A stretch of DNA of 36,011 nucleotides from Burkholderiales bacterium (GCA_025350145.1 JANXYH010000097.1:1-36011); one strand, 5' to 3'; counted from the first letter of the stretch, positions 13,355 through 23,992 are shown. The notes: generated by a model from the sequence alone, not told the origin. Made by a program: numbers and translations.

Positions 13355-15415
13355 TCAATCCTCGTCGTGCGCCTGGTAGCTGCTGGTCAGTTGCTGCTGG
13401 ATGTTGGGCGGCACTGGGTCGTAGTGCGACAGCGCCAGGGTGTAGCGGCCCTGCCCGGCGGTCATCGCGTTCAGCCGTGACTGGTAGCCGGCCAGCTCCG
13501 ACAGCGGCGCCAGGCCACGCACCACCATCGCCCCGAGCAGCCCGGCATCGGTGCCGCTGACCTGGCCCCGGCGCGAGGACAGGTCACCGGTGACGTCGCC
13601 GGTGGCGGCCTCGGGCACGGTGATCTCGATGTTGACGATGGGCTCCAGCACGATAGGCCGGGCCGCCTTGATGGCGCTCAGGAAGGCCTTGCGCCCGGCG
13701 GTGGCAAAGGCGATGTCCTTGCTGTCGACGCTGTGGTGTTTGCCGTCGTAGACGATGACACGCACATCGACGACGTGGTGGCCGGCAATCGCGCCGCCGG
13801 CCAGCACCTCGCGCACGCCCTTCTCGACCGCCGGGATGTACTGCCCGGGAATGGTGCCGCCCTTGACCTGGTCGAGGAACTCGAAGCCGCCGCCGCGCGG
13901 CAGCGGCTCGATCCGCAGGTAGACCTCGCCGAACTGGCCGGCGCCGCCCGACTGCTTCTTGTGGCGGTGATGGCCCTCGGCATTGCTGGTCACGGTCTCG
14001 CGGTAGGCGATCCGCGGCGGGCTGGTTTCGACCTCGAAGCGGTGCTGCTCGCGCAGCCGATCCAGCAGCATTCGCAGGAGCAGCTCACCCAGGCCATAGA
14101 CCACGGTCTGGTTGGTGCTGCTGACATGCTCGATCCGCAGGCAGGGGTCCTCGCCGACCAGCCGGCTCATGATCTCCCACATCCGCTGCTCGTCGCCGCG
14201 GCGCTTCGGGCTGATCGCCAGGCCATGCACTGGGACCGGAAACGCCAGCGGCTTCAAGTGGATGTGGTCGTCCTCGGCGGCGTCGTGCAGCACCGCGTCG
14301 AAATGCAGCTCGTCGACCTTGGCCACCGCGCAGATGTCGCCGGGCAGGGCGCGCGCAACCTCGACATGCTCCTTACCCTGGAGCATGAACAAATGCCCGA
14401 CCTTGAAGGGCTTGCGGCCGTCGCCGACGTAGAGCAGGCTGTCGCGAGTGATCGTGCCCTGGTGCACCCGCAGCACCCCCAGCTTGCCGACATAGGGGTC
14501 GACCGTGACCTTGAAGACATGCGCCAGCACATGCAGCGAGGGATCGGGCTGGGCATGCATCAGCCGGGCTTGGTCGCCCTCGCCGTTGAGAAAGTCGGGC
14601 GGGTTGGCCTCGGTCGGATTGGGCAGCAGCTTGACGATGATGTCGAGCAACTCGGCGATGCCCGCGCCGGTCTTGGCCGAGACGAAACAGACCGGGATCA
14701 AATGGCCCTCGCGCAGCGCCTGCTCCAGTGGCGCATGCAACTCCGCCGGATCGACATCGCCGTCGTTGAGGTAGCGATCGACGAAATCGGCATCGACCTC
14801 GACCACCTGTTCGACCAACGCCCGGTGCGCGATGTCGACCGCACCGAAGTCGCTGTGGCCGGCGCGGTTGTAGAAGCAGTCGACCACCTTGGTGCCGGCG
14901 GCGTCGGGCAGGTTCAGCGGCAGGCATTCCTTGCCGAAGGTGGCCTGGATCTGCGCCAGCAGCGCCGCCAAGTCGACCCCTGGCGTGTCGATCTTGTTGA
15001 CGATGATCAGCCGGTCCAACTGGCGCGCGGCGGCATGGGCCATCATCCGCACGGCCATGGGCTCGACCCCGGTGGCGGCATTGATGACGATGGCGGCGGT
15101 CTCCACCGCCTCCAGCGCCGGCAGGCTCTGGCCGATGAAGTCCGGCATGCCGGGGGTGTCGATCCAGTGCAGCCGGATGCCGTTGCAGTTCAGATGCATG
15201 ACCGACGAGTTCAGCGAATGCTGCATCCGCCGCTCCAGCGGGTCATGGTCGCTGACCGTGCTGCCACGCTCCAGGCTGCCGGCGCTGGCGATGGCGCCGG
15301 TCTTGAGCAGCAGCGCTTCGCTCAGACTCGTTTTGCCGGCGCCGGCCGGGCCGACCAGGGCCAAGGTGCGGATCTGGGAAACCTCGGCGGCGCCGGGCGT
15401 GGATGGGCTTGGCAT
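13355..15415 (-). CDS. Elongation factor G-like GTPase (FusA paralogue)
   Basis: A 686-residue translational GTPase with the EF-G domain order: G domain (about 1-270), domain II (LHVLAHVFKVTVDPYVGKLGVLRVHQGTI, taken as about 290-380), domain III, IV (YGDGKHH region) and V. G1 is GPAGAGKT, G4 is NKID, and G3 is DTPGMPDF, where canonical EF-G has DTPGHVDF; the catalytic histidine is replaced by methionine. Such replacement occurs in EF-G-like paralogues and suggests it is not the main translocase. ATG at 15413-15415 has AAGGAG 8 nt upstream. It stands alone, divergent from the RND operon. Function is unknown; ribosome rescue or recycling roles are speculation. Confidence 0.9.
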   Translation of the reverse strand: MPSPSTPGAAEVSQIRTLALVGPAGAGKTSLSEALLLKTGAIASAGSLERGSTVSDHDPLERRMQHSLNSSVMHLNCNGIRLHWIDTPGMPDFIGQSLPALEAVETAAIVINAATGVEPMAVRMMAHAAARQLDRLIIVNKIDTPGVDLAALLAQIQATFGKECLPLNLPDAAGTKVVDCFYNRAGHSDFGAVDIAHRALVEQVVEVDADFVDRYLNDGDVDPAELHAPLEQALREGHLIPVCFVSAKTGAGIAELLDIIVKLLPNPTEANPPDFLNGEGDQARLMHAQPDPSLHVLAHVFKVTVDPYVGKLGVLRVHQGTITRDSLLYVGDGRKPFKVGHLFMLQGKEHVEVARALPGDICAVAKVDELHFDAVLHDAAEDDHIHLKPLAFPVPVHGLAISPKRRGDEQRMWEIMSRLVGEDPCLRIEHVSSTNQTVVYGLGELLLRMLLDRLREQHRFEVETSPPRIAYRETVTSNAEGHHRHKKQSGGAGQFGEVYLRIEPLPRGGGFEFLDQVKGGTIPGQYIPAVEKGVREVLAGGAIAGHHVVDVRVIVYDGKHHSVDSKDIAFATAGRKAFLSAIKAARPIVLEPIVNIEITVPEAATGDVTGDLSSRRGQVSGTDAGLLGAMVVRGLAPLSELAGYQSRLNAMTAGQGRYTLALSHYDPVPPNIQQQLTSSYQAHDED

Positions 15416-15572
15416 GGGTGGACTCCTTCTTCGCACCGGCTGCGGCACGATTGCCGCGAGCGGTCCGACTGTGGTGGCTGAGGTTCAGGGTATGCCTGCC
15501 GGGCGGGCGGCGCAAGGGGCAGAGCGTCAGTGCGAACCCCCGCAGGCTGGCGTTGCCGCTGCCAATCCCGTG

Positions 15573-15611
15573 CCGCCAGACCACGCCGCCAGACCGCGCC
15601 GCTAGACTCTG
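15573..15611. repeat. Three 13-bp tandem direct repeats before the RND operon
   Basis: Units at 15573-15585, 15586-15598 and 15599-15611 read CCGCCAGACCACG, CCGCCAGACCGCG and the diverged CCGCTAGACTCTG. They sit in the 233-bp divergent gap, 38 bp before the adaptor ATG. They may be regulator sites for the efflux operon, or simple slippage; the third unit includes TAGACT, which could serve as a -10 element. No linked regulator gene is present. Confidence 0.6.
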
Positions 15612-15648
15612 CGCCGCGCATTCAGCCACCCCGCCCAACGACCAACCG

Positions 15649-17013
15649 ATGAACGATTGCCATCCCTGCCCCGCCGCCTTGCTGCGCCGATGGCGCTTTG
15701 CCACCGAACCTGCCACCCAACCGGCAGCGGCCTCCGGCGGTGGCGCCAGTCGTTGGCCGGTGCGGCGTGCGATCCCGGCCCTGGCACTGCTGCTGTTGCT
15801 GTCGGCTTGCGGCAAGACAGCCGACGCGCCCGGCGCGGGTGGTGCCGCTGCGGCTGGCCCTGGCGGCGGCATGCCGCCGCCGCCCACGGTCGGGGTGATG
15901 ACGGTCAAGCTCGGGCCGGTGGGCTTGCGCAGCGAGTTGCCGGGCCGGCTCGAAGCCTGGCGCACCGCCCAGGTCCGCGCCCGCAGCGCCGGCATCGTGC
16001 TGCAACGCGAGTTCGTCGAAGGCGCGCCGGTCAAGGCCGGGCAGGTGCTTTTCCAGCTTGACGCCGCGCCCTACCAGGCGGCGCAGGCCAGCGCCCAGGC
16101 CCAGTTGGCGCGCGCCGAGGCGGGCCTGGCACAAGCCCAGGCACAGCAGGAACGCAACCGCCCCTTGGCCGATGCCAGGGCGATCAGCGCCCAGGAGTGG
16201 CTGCTGACCCAGACCACCGCCAAGCAGGCAGTCGCCGAGGTCGCGCTGGCCAGGTCGGCGCTGCTGAGCGCCACCATCAACCTCGACTACGCGACCGTGC
16301 GCGCACCGATTGCCGGCCGGGTCGGGCGCGCCTTGGTCTCTGAAGGCGCGCTGGTCGGCCAGGGCGAGCCGACGCCGATGGCGCTGGTCCAGCAGACCGA
16401 CCCGCTGTACGTCAACTTCAGCCAGTCCAGTGGCGAGTTGCTGGGCCTGCGCCGGGCCTTTGCCGAGGGCAAGCTCAAGCGCGCTGCGGGAGGCGACGCC
16501 GCCGAATTGCGGGTCGTGCTCGAGGACGGCAGCGACTACCCACGGCCGGCCAAGCTGTTGTTCGCCGACTCCAGCGTCGATGCCGGCACGGGCCAGATCA
16601 GCCTGCGGGCAGCCTTGCCGAACCCCGACGGCCTGCTGCTGCCGGGCATGTTCGTCCGGGTGCGAATCGTCCAGGCCACCGCCGAGCAGGGCGTGCGCGT
16701 GCCGCAGCAGGCGGTGACGCGCGGTGGCCAGGGTGACTCGGTGCTGGTGCTGGGGCCGGGCAACAAGCCCATGCCTCGGCCGGTCAAGGTCGGGGCCGCG
16801 CTGGGCTCGGATTGGGTCGTGCTGCAGGGCCTGGCCGATGGCGAGCAGGTGGTGGTCGACGGCTTTCAGCGCCTGCGGCCGAACCTGGCGGTGACGCCAG
16901 TGCCGTGGTCGCCCGGCGCTGCCGCTGCTGCGCCAGCTGCGATGGTTGGTCCGGTGGTCGGTCCGGCGTCAGCGGCCAGCGCCGCCTCGGGCACGGCCGC
17001 CGCCAGCCGCTGA
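15649..17013 (+). CDS. RND efflux periplasmic adaptor (membrane fusion lipoprotein)
   Basis: The adaptor links the RND pump to the outer-membrane channel. From ATG at 15649 the protein has 454 residues: a lipoprotein signal with lipobox LSAC (C54), a glycine/proline linker, the lipoyl half-motifs (GRLEAWRTAQVRARSAGIV and VRAPIAGRVGRALVSEGALV) flanking a coiled-coil hairpin rich in A, Q and E, then beta-barrel and membrane-proximal domains (LPGMFVRVRIV, VPQQAVTRGGQGDSVLVLG). The region before the hydrophobic core is unusually long; an in-frame GTG at 15760 would give a normal lipoprotein signal and may be the real start. Neither start has a clear ribosome binding site. The C-terminus is alanine-rich. 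It lies 16 bp before the pump gene. Substrates cannot be read. Confidence 0.95.
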   Translation: MNDCHPCPAALLRRWRFATEPATQPAAASGGGASRWPVRRAIPALALLLLLSACGKTADAPGAGGAAAAGPGGGMPPPPTVGVMTVKLGPVGLRSELPGRLEAWRTAQVRARSAGIVLQREFVEGAPVKAGQVLFQLDAAPYQAAQASAQAQLARAEAGLAQAQAQQERNRPLADARAISAQEWLLTQTTAKQAVAEVALARSALLSATINLDYATVRAPIAGRVGRALVSEGALVGQGEPTPMALVQQTDPLYVNFSQSSGELLGLRRAFAEGKLKRAAGGDAAELRVVLEDGSDYPRPAKLLFADSSVDAGTGQISLRAALPNPDGLLLPGMFVRVRIVQATAEQGVRVPQQAVTRGGQGDSVLVLGPGNKPMPRPVKVGAALGSDWVVLQGLADGEQVVVDGFQRLRPNLAVTPVPWSPGAAAAAPAAMVGPVVGPASAASAASGTAAASR

Positions 17014-17029
17014 ACCGGGCCAGCCCGCC

Positions 17030-20000
17030 ATGATTTCCCGATTCTTCATCGACCGGCCGATCTTTGCCTGGGTGATTGCGCTGTTCATCGTTGTCCTGGG
17101 TGGCCTGGCCATCACCCGCCTGCCGGTGGCCCAGTACCCCTCGGTGGCGCCGCCGTCTATCGTCATCAGCGTCGCCTACCCGGGTGCCTCGGCGCAGGTG
17201 CTGGAGGACAGCGTGCTGGCCGTGATCGAGCAGGAGCTCAACGGCGCGCCGGGCATGATCTACATGGAGTCGACCGCTCAGGCCAATGGCTCGGGCTCGA
17301 TCACCGCCACCTTCGAGACCGGCACCAACCTCGATCTGTCCCAGGTCGAGGTGCAGAACCGCATCGGCCGCGCCACGCCCCGCTTGCCCAGCGCGGTGGT
17401 GCAACTGGGTGTGCGCATCGACAAGGCGCGCTCGAACTTCCTGTTGTTCGTCTCCATGACCAGCAGCAATGCCGGCGACGATGCGATCTCGCTGGGCGAC
17501 TACATCGCCCGCACCATCCAGCCCGAATTGCAGCGCGTGCCCGGGGTCGGCCAGGCCCAGTTGTTCGGCAGCGAGCGGGCGATGCGGGTCTGGATCGACC
17601 CGGCCAAGCTGGCGGCCTTCAACCTGACGCCCAACGACGTCAACAGCGCCATCCGCGCCCAGAACGCCCAGGTCTCGGCCGGCAGCCTGGGCGAGCAGCC
17701 CGGCCTGCCGGGCCAGACCATGAGCGCGACGGTGGTCGTCAACGGCCAGCTCAGCGACCCGGCGCAGTTCGGCGCGGTGGTGCTGCGGGCCAACGCCGAT
17801 GGCGCGTCGGTGCGGCTGCGCGACGTCGCCCGGATCGAGCTCGGCGGCCAGGGCTATGGCGTGTTCGCCCGGCTCAACGGCCAGGTCGCCAGCGGCATCG
17901 GCGTGCAACTGGCACCTACCGGCAATGCCCTGGCCACCGCGGATGCGGTGCGCGCGCGCATGGCCGAATTGAAGCCGCTGTTCCCGCCCGGCATCGATTA
18001 CCGCATCCCCTACGACAGCTCCAAGTTCGTGCGCATCTCGATCAGCCAGGTGGTCGAGACCCTGGCGGTGGCGGTGGCGCTGGTGTTCGTGGTGATGCTG
18101 ATCTTTCTGCAGAACCTGCGCTACACCCTGATCCCGACCGTGGTTGTGCCGGTCTCGCTGCTGGGCACCTTTGGCGCGCTGCTGGTGATGGGTTTTTCGA
18201 TCAACGTGCTGACCCTGTTCGGCATGGTGCTGTCGATCGGCATCCTGGTCGACGATGCGATCGTCGTGGTCGAGAACGTCGAGCGCCTGATGGCCGAAGA
18301 AGGCCTGGGCGCGCGGGAGGCGACGGTCAAGGCGATGGGCCAGATCACCGGCGCGGTGATCGGCATCACCGTGGTGCTGGTGTCGGTGTTCGTGCCGATG
18401 GCGTTCTTTGCCGGCGCGGTCGGCAGCATCTACCGCCAGTTCTCGCTGTCGATGGTCTCGGCGATGCTGTTCTCGGCCTTCCTGGCGCTGACCCTGACGC
18501 CGGCCCTGTGCGCCTCGTTCCTCAAGCCGACCAGCGCCCACCATGAGCGCAAGGGCCTGTTCGGCCTGTTCAACCGCGGCTTCAAACGCACCACCCACGC
18601 CTACGAGGGCCTGGTGGCCAAAGTATTGCGCCGCACCGGGCGTTGGATGGTCGTCTTCGTCGCGGTGGTCGCGGCGGTGGGCTGGACCTATACCCGGCTG
18701 CCGTCGTCGTTCCTGCCCAACGAGGACCAGGGCTACCTGATCGTCAGCATCCAGTTGCCACCCGGCGCCACGGTAGGCCGCACCGAGGCCGCAATCAGGC
18801 AGGTGGAGCAGTTCTTCCTCCAACAGCCCGAGGTCGACCAGATCGTCACCGTGATCGGCTTCAGCTTCTTTGGCCAGGGCCAGAACGCCGGCCTGGCCTT
18901 TGTCCCGCTCAAGGACTGGGCCGAGCGGGTCGGCCCCAGCCACAGCGCGCAGGCCTTGGCAGGGCGGGCGTTTGGCGCCCTCATGGGCATCCGCGACGCC
19001 TTCATCTTCCCCTTGAGCCCGCCGCCCATCCCCGAGCTGGGCACCGCCACCGGTTTCAACTTTCGCCTCCAGGACCGGGGCGGCAACGGCCACGCCGCGT
19101 TGCTGGCGGCGCGCAACCAGTTGCTCGGCCTGGCCGGCCAGAGCAAGCTGCTCAGCGGTATGCGCCCCGACGGCCTGGAGGACGCGCCGCAGTTGCAGAT
19201 CGACATCGACCGCGAGCGCGCCTATGCCCAGGGGGTGGGCTTCGAGGCGATCAACAGCGTGCTGTCGACCGCGCTGGGATCGAGCTATGTCAATGATTTC
19301 CCCAGCCGCGGCCGCCTGCAGCGCGTGGTGGTGCAGGCCGACGCGCCGGCGCGGATGCTGCCCGAGGACTTGCTGCGCCTGCAGGTGGCCAACAACCGTG
19401 GCCAGATGCTGCCGCTGGCCTCGTTTGCCAGCACGCGCTGGGTCAACGGGCCGATGCAGACCACCCGCTACAACGGCTACTCGGCGATGAAGCTGGCCGG
19501 CGACGCCGCCCCCGGTCACTCGACCGGCGAGGCGATGGACGAGATGGAGCGCCTGGCCGGCCGGTTGCCACCCGGCTTCGGCTACGAGTGGACCGGCCAG
19601 TCGCGCGAGGAAAAGCTCTCCGGCGCGCAGGCCACGCTGCTGCTGGCGTTCTCGCTGCTGGCGGTGTTCCTGTGCCTGGCGGCGCTGTACGAGAGCTGGG
19701 CGATTCCGGTGGCGGTGTTGCTGGTGGTGCCGCTGGGGGTGCTAGGCGCCCTGGTCGGGGTGTGGCTGCGCGGCATGCCCAACGATGTCTTCTTCAAGGT
19801 CGGGCTGATCACCGTGATCGGCCTGTCGGCGAAGAACGCGATCCTGATCATCGAGTTCGCCAAACACCTGCAGGCCCAGGGCATGGACCTGGTCGAAGCC
19901 ACGCTCAGCGCCTGCCATCTGCGCTTTCGGCCGATCCTGATGACCTCGCTGGCCTTCATGCTCGGCGTCCTGCCGCTGGCCATCGCCAGCGGCGCCGGCG

Positions 20001-20179
20001 CCAACAGCCAGCGCGCCATCGGCACCGGGGTGCTGGGCGGCATGGTCACCGCGACCGGGCTGGCGGTGTTCTTCGTGCCGGTGTTTTTCGTCGTGGTGCG
20101 GCGCCTGGTGCCGGGCAAAGTGCAGGGCAAAGTGGCCGCAGCGGCGGACGCCGGCAGCAGCCCAGGGCAGGCCTCATGA
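17030..20179 (+). CDS. RND efflux pump, inner-membrane transporter (HAE1/AcrB type)
   Basis: This is the proton-driven drug/proton antiporter of the tripartite pump. The 1049-residue length and sequence fit the HAE1 family: MISRFFIDRPIFAWVIAL with TRLPVAQYP at the N-terminus, the porter-domain stretch PSIVISVAYPGASAQVLEDSV, and 12 expected transmembrane segments. The relay aspartates are in LVDDAIVVVENVERLM (TM4) and the relay lysine in LSAKNAILIIEFAKHL (TM10). The second half repeats the fold (YESWAIPVAVLLVVPLGVLGAL). ATG at 17030 starts directly at the family N-terminus. The stop overlaps the channel gene start (ATGA). A very long open frame on the opposite strand is only a coding-bias shadow. 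Confidence 0.97.
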   Translation: MISRFFIDRPIFAWVIALFIVVLGGLAITRLPVAQYPSVAPPSIVISVAYPGASAQVLEDSVLAVIEQELNGAPGMIYMESTAQANGSGSITATFETGTNLDLSQVEVQNRIGRATPRLPSAVVQLGVRIDKARSNFLLFVSMTSSNAGDDAISLGDYIARTIQPELQRVPGVGQAQLFGSERAMRVWIDPAKLAAFNLTPNDVNSAIRAQNAQVSAGSLGEQPGLPGQTMSATVVVNGQLSDPAQFGAVVLRANADGASVRLRDVARIELGGQGYGVFARLNGQVASGIGVQLAPTGNALATADAVRARMAELKPLFPPGIDYRIPYDSSKFVRISISQVVETLAVAVALVFVVMLIFLQNLRYTLIPTVVVPVSLLGTFGALLVMGFSINVLTLFGMVLSIGILVDDAIVVVENVERLMAEEGLGAREATVKAMGQITGAVIGITVVLVSVFVPMAFFAGAVGSIYRQFSLSMVSAMLFSAFLALTLTPALCASFLKPTSAHHERKGLFGLFNRGFKRTTHAYEGLVAKVLRRTGRWMVVFVAVVAAVGWTYTRLPSSFLPNEDQGYLIVSIQLPPGATVGRTEAAIRQVEQFFLQQPEVDQIVTVIGFSFFGQGQNAGLAFVPLKDWAERVGPSHSAQALAGRAFGALMGIRDAFIFPLSPPPIPELGTATGFNFRLQDRGGNGHAALLAARNQLLGLAGQSKLLSGMRPDGLEDAPQLQIDIDRERAYAQGVGFEAINSVLSTALGSSYVNDFPSRGRLQRVVVQADAPARMLPEDLLRLQVANNRGQMLPLASFASTRWVNGPMQTTRYNGYSAMKLAGDAAPGHSTGEAMDEMERLAGRLPPGFGYEWTGQSREEKLSGAQATLLLAFSLLAVFLCLAALYESWAIPVAVLLVVPLGVLGALVGVWLRGMPNDVFFKVGLITVIGLSAKNAILIIEFAKHLQAQGMDLVEATLSACHLRFRPILMTSLAFMLGVLPLAIASGAGANSQRAIGTGVLGGMVTATGLAVFFVPVFFVVVRRLVPGKVQGKVAAAADAGSSPGQAS

Positions 20180-21621
20180 GCGGCGGTTGCCAGCGCCAGC
20201 AGCGTCGCCGCCGCCTTTGCCGACTTTGCCGACTTTGCCTGAGCGGCCTGGCCGTGCTGGCCCTGGTCGGCTGTGCCAGCCCGCAGCCACCGGCGCCCGG
20301 CGGCCAGCCTCTGGCGCAGGCTGAGGTTCCCGACCGGCTCCCGCTGCCCGCCGCCAGCACGGTGTCGACAGAATCCACCGCACCGGCCTGGCGCAGCCTG
20401 GTTCGCAGCCCCTGGCTGGCGGGCCTGGTCGAGCAGGCGCTGGCGCACAACCGTGACCTGGGCGTGGCCCTGCTCAACGTCGAGCGCGCCCAGGCCCAGC
20501 TCGCCCTGGCCGACGCCAACCGCCTGCCGGCCGTGGGCCTGGGCGCCAACCTGAGCCGGGCGCCGATCAGCAGCGGCCCCAACGCCGGCAAGGAGGCCAG
20601 CAACTGGAGTGCCGGGGTGCAGCTCAGCACCTGGGAGATCGACCTGTTCGGCCGCCTGGCCAGCCTCAGCCAGGCTGCCCGTGCGCAACTCCTGGCCAGC
20701 GCCGCCGGCAGGCGTGCAGCCGAGCTGACGCTGACCGCTGCGGTGCTGCAGGCTGGCCTGGTGCTGCAGGCCGACGCCGAATTGATCGCCATCACCCGCC
20801 GCAGCCTGGACAGCCGCCAGGAGTCGCTGCGCCTGACCGGTCTGCGCGAGGCGGCTGGCGCGGCCTCGCAGCTTGAGCTGCAAGCCCAGCAGGGCCTGGT
20901 TGCCCAGGCCGCTGCCAGCCTGGCCCAGCTCAGCCGCCAGCAGGCGCAGGACCGCAATGCGCTCGGCTTGCTGCTGGGCAGCTCGGCGCGGGCCATCGCC
21001 GCGGCCGATTCCAGCGCAGCCCTGGCCGACGAGGCCTGGATCGCCGAGGTGCCGGTCGGCCTGAACTCGGCGCTGCTGCTGCGCCGCCCGGACGTGGTCC
21101 AGGCCGAGCAGGCGATGCGCGCGGCGCAGGCCAACCTGGCCGCCGCCCGCGCCGCGCTGTTCCCCAGCATCACCCTCACGGCGCAGGCCGGCCAGGCCTC
21201 GGCCCAGCTCTCGGGCCTGTTCCAGGGCGGCCATTTCGGCTACAGCGCCGCCGCCGGGCTGGTGCAGACGATCTTCGACGGCGGCCGCCGCCAGGCCGGC
21301 ATAGACAGCGCCGACAGCGCCCAGCGCATCGCCCAGGCGCAGTACGAACGCGCGATCCAGGCGGCGTTTGCCGACACCGCTGACGCGCTGGCCGGCCTGG
21401 CGACCTGGCGCGACCAGGCCCTGGCCCAGGCCGCAGCCACCACCGCCGCCCGACAGGCGCTGAAGCTGACCCAGCTCCGCACCGCCCAGGGCGCGGCCAG
21501 CGCCCTGGAGCAACTCGACGCCGAACGCAGCGTGTTGGCCGCCGAGCAGGCTTTGCTGCAGGCGCGGCTGGGCGAGCTGGCCAACCGGGTGGCCCTGGCC
21601 AAGGCGCTGGGCGGCTACTGA
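20176..21621 (+). CDS. RND efflux outer-membrane channel lipoprotein (NodT/OprM family)
   Basis: The channel forms the trimeric outer-membrane duct of the pump. The 481-residue protein has a lipoprotein signal with lipobox LVGC (C33) and two OEP repeats, the first with WEIDLFGRLASLSQAARAQLLAS, the second with QTIFDGGRRQAGIDSADSAQRIAQAQYERAIQAAFADTADALA; SALLLRRPDVVQAEQAMRAAQANLAAARAALFPSITL is the usual central signature. ATG overlaps the pump stop (ATGA). The signal peptide contains a run of LCR tripeptides (residues 14-21) from a 9-bp tandem repeat, placing three extra cysteines before the lipobox, which is odd. The gene converges with amn, with stops overlapping by 7 bp. Confidence 0.95.
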   Translation: MSGGCQRQQRRRRLCRLCRLCLSGLAVLALVGCASPQPPAPGGQPLAQAEVPDRLPLPAASTVSTESTAPAWRSLVRSPWLAGLVEQALAHNRDLGVALLNVERAQAQLALADANRLPAVGLGANLSRAPISSGPNAGKEASNWSAGVQLSTWEIDLFGRLASLSQAARAQLLASAAGRRAAELTLTAAVLQAGLVLQADAELIAITRRSLDSRQESLRLTGLREAAGAASQLELQAQQGLVAQAAASLAQLSRQQAQDRNALGLLLGSSARAIAAADSSAALADEAWIAEVPVGLNSALLLRRPDVVQAEQAMRAAQANLAAARAALFPSITLTAQAGQASAQLSGLFQGGHFGYSAAAGLVQTIFDGGRRQAGIDSADSAQRIAQAQYERAIQAAFADTADALAGLATWRDQALAQAAATTAARQALKLTQLRTAQGAASALEQLDAERSVLAAEQALLQARLGELANRVALAKALGGY

Positions 21622-23141
21622 AACGCCACCTCGGCAAAGCTGCGCAGCTTGCGGCTGTGCAGCTCCTCCTGGCGCTGGCGGCGCAGCAGCTCGATCGCCC
21701 GCATGCCGATGCGCAGGTGCTGGTCGACCCGCTCGCGGTAGAAGGCGTTGGCCATGCCGGGCAGCTTGATCTCACCATGCAGCGGCTTGTCGCTGACGCA
21801 CAGCAGGGTGCCGTAGGGCACGCGGAAGCGGAAGCCGTTGGCGGCGATGGTGGCGCTTTCCATGTCCAGCGCCACCGCCCGGCTCTGGCTGAAGCGGCGC
21901 TCCGGGCCCGGGTGGGGCAGCAGCTCCCAATTGCGGTTGTCGGTCGAGGCCACGGTGCCGGTGCGCAGGATCTTCTTCAGCTCGAAGCCGTCGAGCTGGG
22001 TCACCTCGGCGACCGCCCGCTCCAGCGCCATCTGCACCTCGGCCAGCGGCGGGATCGGCACCCACAGCGGCAGCTCTTCGTCGAGCACATGGTCCTCGCG
22101 GACATAGCCATGGGCCAGCACGTAGTCGCCCAGGTTCTGGGTGTTGCGCAGGCCGGCGCAGTGGCCGAGCATCAGCCAGGCGTGGGGGCGCAGCACGGCG
22201 ATGTGGTCGGAGATGTTCTTGGCGTTGGCCGGGCCGACGCCGATGTTGACCATGGTGATGCCGCTGCGGTCGGCCCGCACCAGGTGGTAGGCCGGCATTT
22301 GCGGCAGCCGCGGCGGGGGCGCGCCGAGGGCGTCGTCGGCTGCGGCCGCCGAGCCGGTACGGCGGGTGATGACGTTGCCGGGCTCGACGAAGGCCACGTA
22401 GTCGTCGCTCTCGGCCGCATGCTTGGGCCAGTCGCCGAGCAGGCCGCCCTGGCCCAGCGGCTTGGCCATCATCTCCTGGCCCATGCGGACGAACTCGTCG
22501 ATGTAGAACTGGTAGTTGGTGAACAGCACGAAGTTCTGGAAATGCTCGGGCGCGGTGCCCGAGTAGTGGCGCAGCCGGTGCAATGAATAGTCCACCCGCG
22601 GCGCCGTGAACAGCGCCAGCGGCAGCGGCTCGCGCGGGCCGACTTCGTGGGTGCCGTTGGCGATGCCGTCGTCCATCGCGGCCAGGTCGGGCAGGTCGAA
22701 CAGGTCGCGCATCAGCATCCGCCGCTCGGCGCTGATCGTGCCCTCGACATGGTCATGCTCGGCAAACGAGAAGTGCACCGGGATCGGCTGCCTGCTCATG
22801 CCGACTTCGAGCGGCCCACCGTGGTTGCGCAGCAGCAGCTCGAACTGGGTCCGGTAGTAGTCGGCGAACAGGTCCGGCCGGGTCAGGGTGGTTTCGTAGA
22901 CCCCAGGCCCGGCGACAAAGCCGTAGCTCAGGCGCGAATCGGCGCGCGCCACCGTGTCGGTGCGTACCCGCACGAACGGGTAGTTGGCGCGAATCCGCTG
23001 GGCGGGGGTGTGGCCGGCAACAAAGTCCGCCATCGACTGCCGCAGGTGGGCGATGCCGCTGCTGTAGATCGTGCCGGCGTGGGCCAGCGCGGCCTCGGCG
23101 TGGGTGAAGCTCTGGGTGACGATCAAGGTGGGCGCGGTCAT
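21615..23141 (-). CDS. amn: AMP nucleosidase
   Basis: AMP nucleosidase hydrolyses AMP to adenine and ribose 5-phosphate and helps set adenylate levels. The 508-residue protein (E. coli Amn, 484) has the N-terminal Amn-specific domain ([55 protein letters not shown]) and the C-terminal phosphorylase-like catalytic domain, with [62 protein letters not shown] and [40 protein letters not shown] (quoted only in part: [28 protein letters not shown]). ATG at 23139-23141 is used; no good Shine-Dalgarno is visible. It follows the ABC transporter ATPase gene by 95 bp on the same strand and may be co-transcribed. Confidence 0.96.
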   Translation of the reverse strand: MTAPTLIVTQSFTHAEAALAHAGTIYSSGIAHLRQSMADFVAGHTPAQRIRANYPFVRVRTDTVARADSRLSYGFVAGPGVYETTLTRPDLFADYYRTQFELLLRNHGGPLEVGMSRQPIPVHFSFAEHDHVEGTISAERRMLMRDLFDLPDLAAMDDGIANGTHEVGPREPLPLALFTAPRVDYSLHRLRHYSGTAPEHFQNFVLFTNYQFYIDEFVRMGQEMMAKPLGQGGLLGDWPKHAAESDDYVAFVEPGNVITRRTGSAAAADDALGAPPPRLPQMPAYHLVRADRSGITMVNIGVGPANAKNISDHIAVLRPHAWLMLGHCAGLRNTQNLGDYVLAHGYVREDHVLDEELPLWVPIPPLAEVQMALERAVAEVTQLDGFELKKILRTGTVASTDNRNWELLPHPGPERRFSQSRAVALDMESATIAANGFRFRVPYGTLLCVSDKPLHGEIKLPGMANAFYRERVDQHLRIGMRAIELLRRQRQEELHSRKLRSFAEVAFQ

Positions 23142-23236
23142 GTGCCATTCTTACCGGGCGAGGTGTCGGCCCGCAGCGCCGTCCCTGCGGCTCGGGATCA
23201 AGCCGCCGGCACGGGGCGCCGGCCAGCGCTGCGAGG

Positions 23237-23981
<745 letters not shown>

Positions 23982-23992
<11 letters not shown>

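Noticed and set aside
13733-15481. A 582-codon open frame opposite the EF-G-like gene
   Set aside because: Same antisense coding-bias shadow; no ribosome binding site and no domain resemblance.
16784-19519. A 911-codon open frame opposite the RND pump gene
   Set aside because: It lies antisense to a clear pump gene, has a histidine/arginine/glutamine-rich translation with no family likeness, and is a known effect of high GC at third codon positions.
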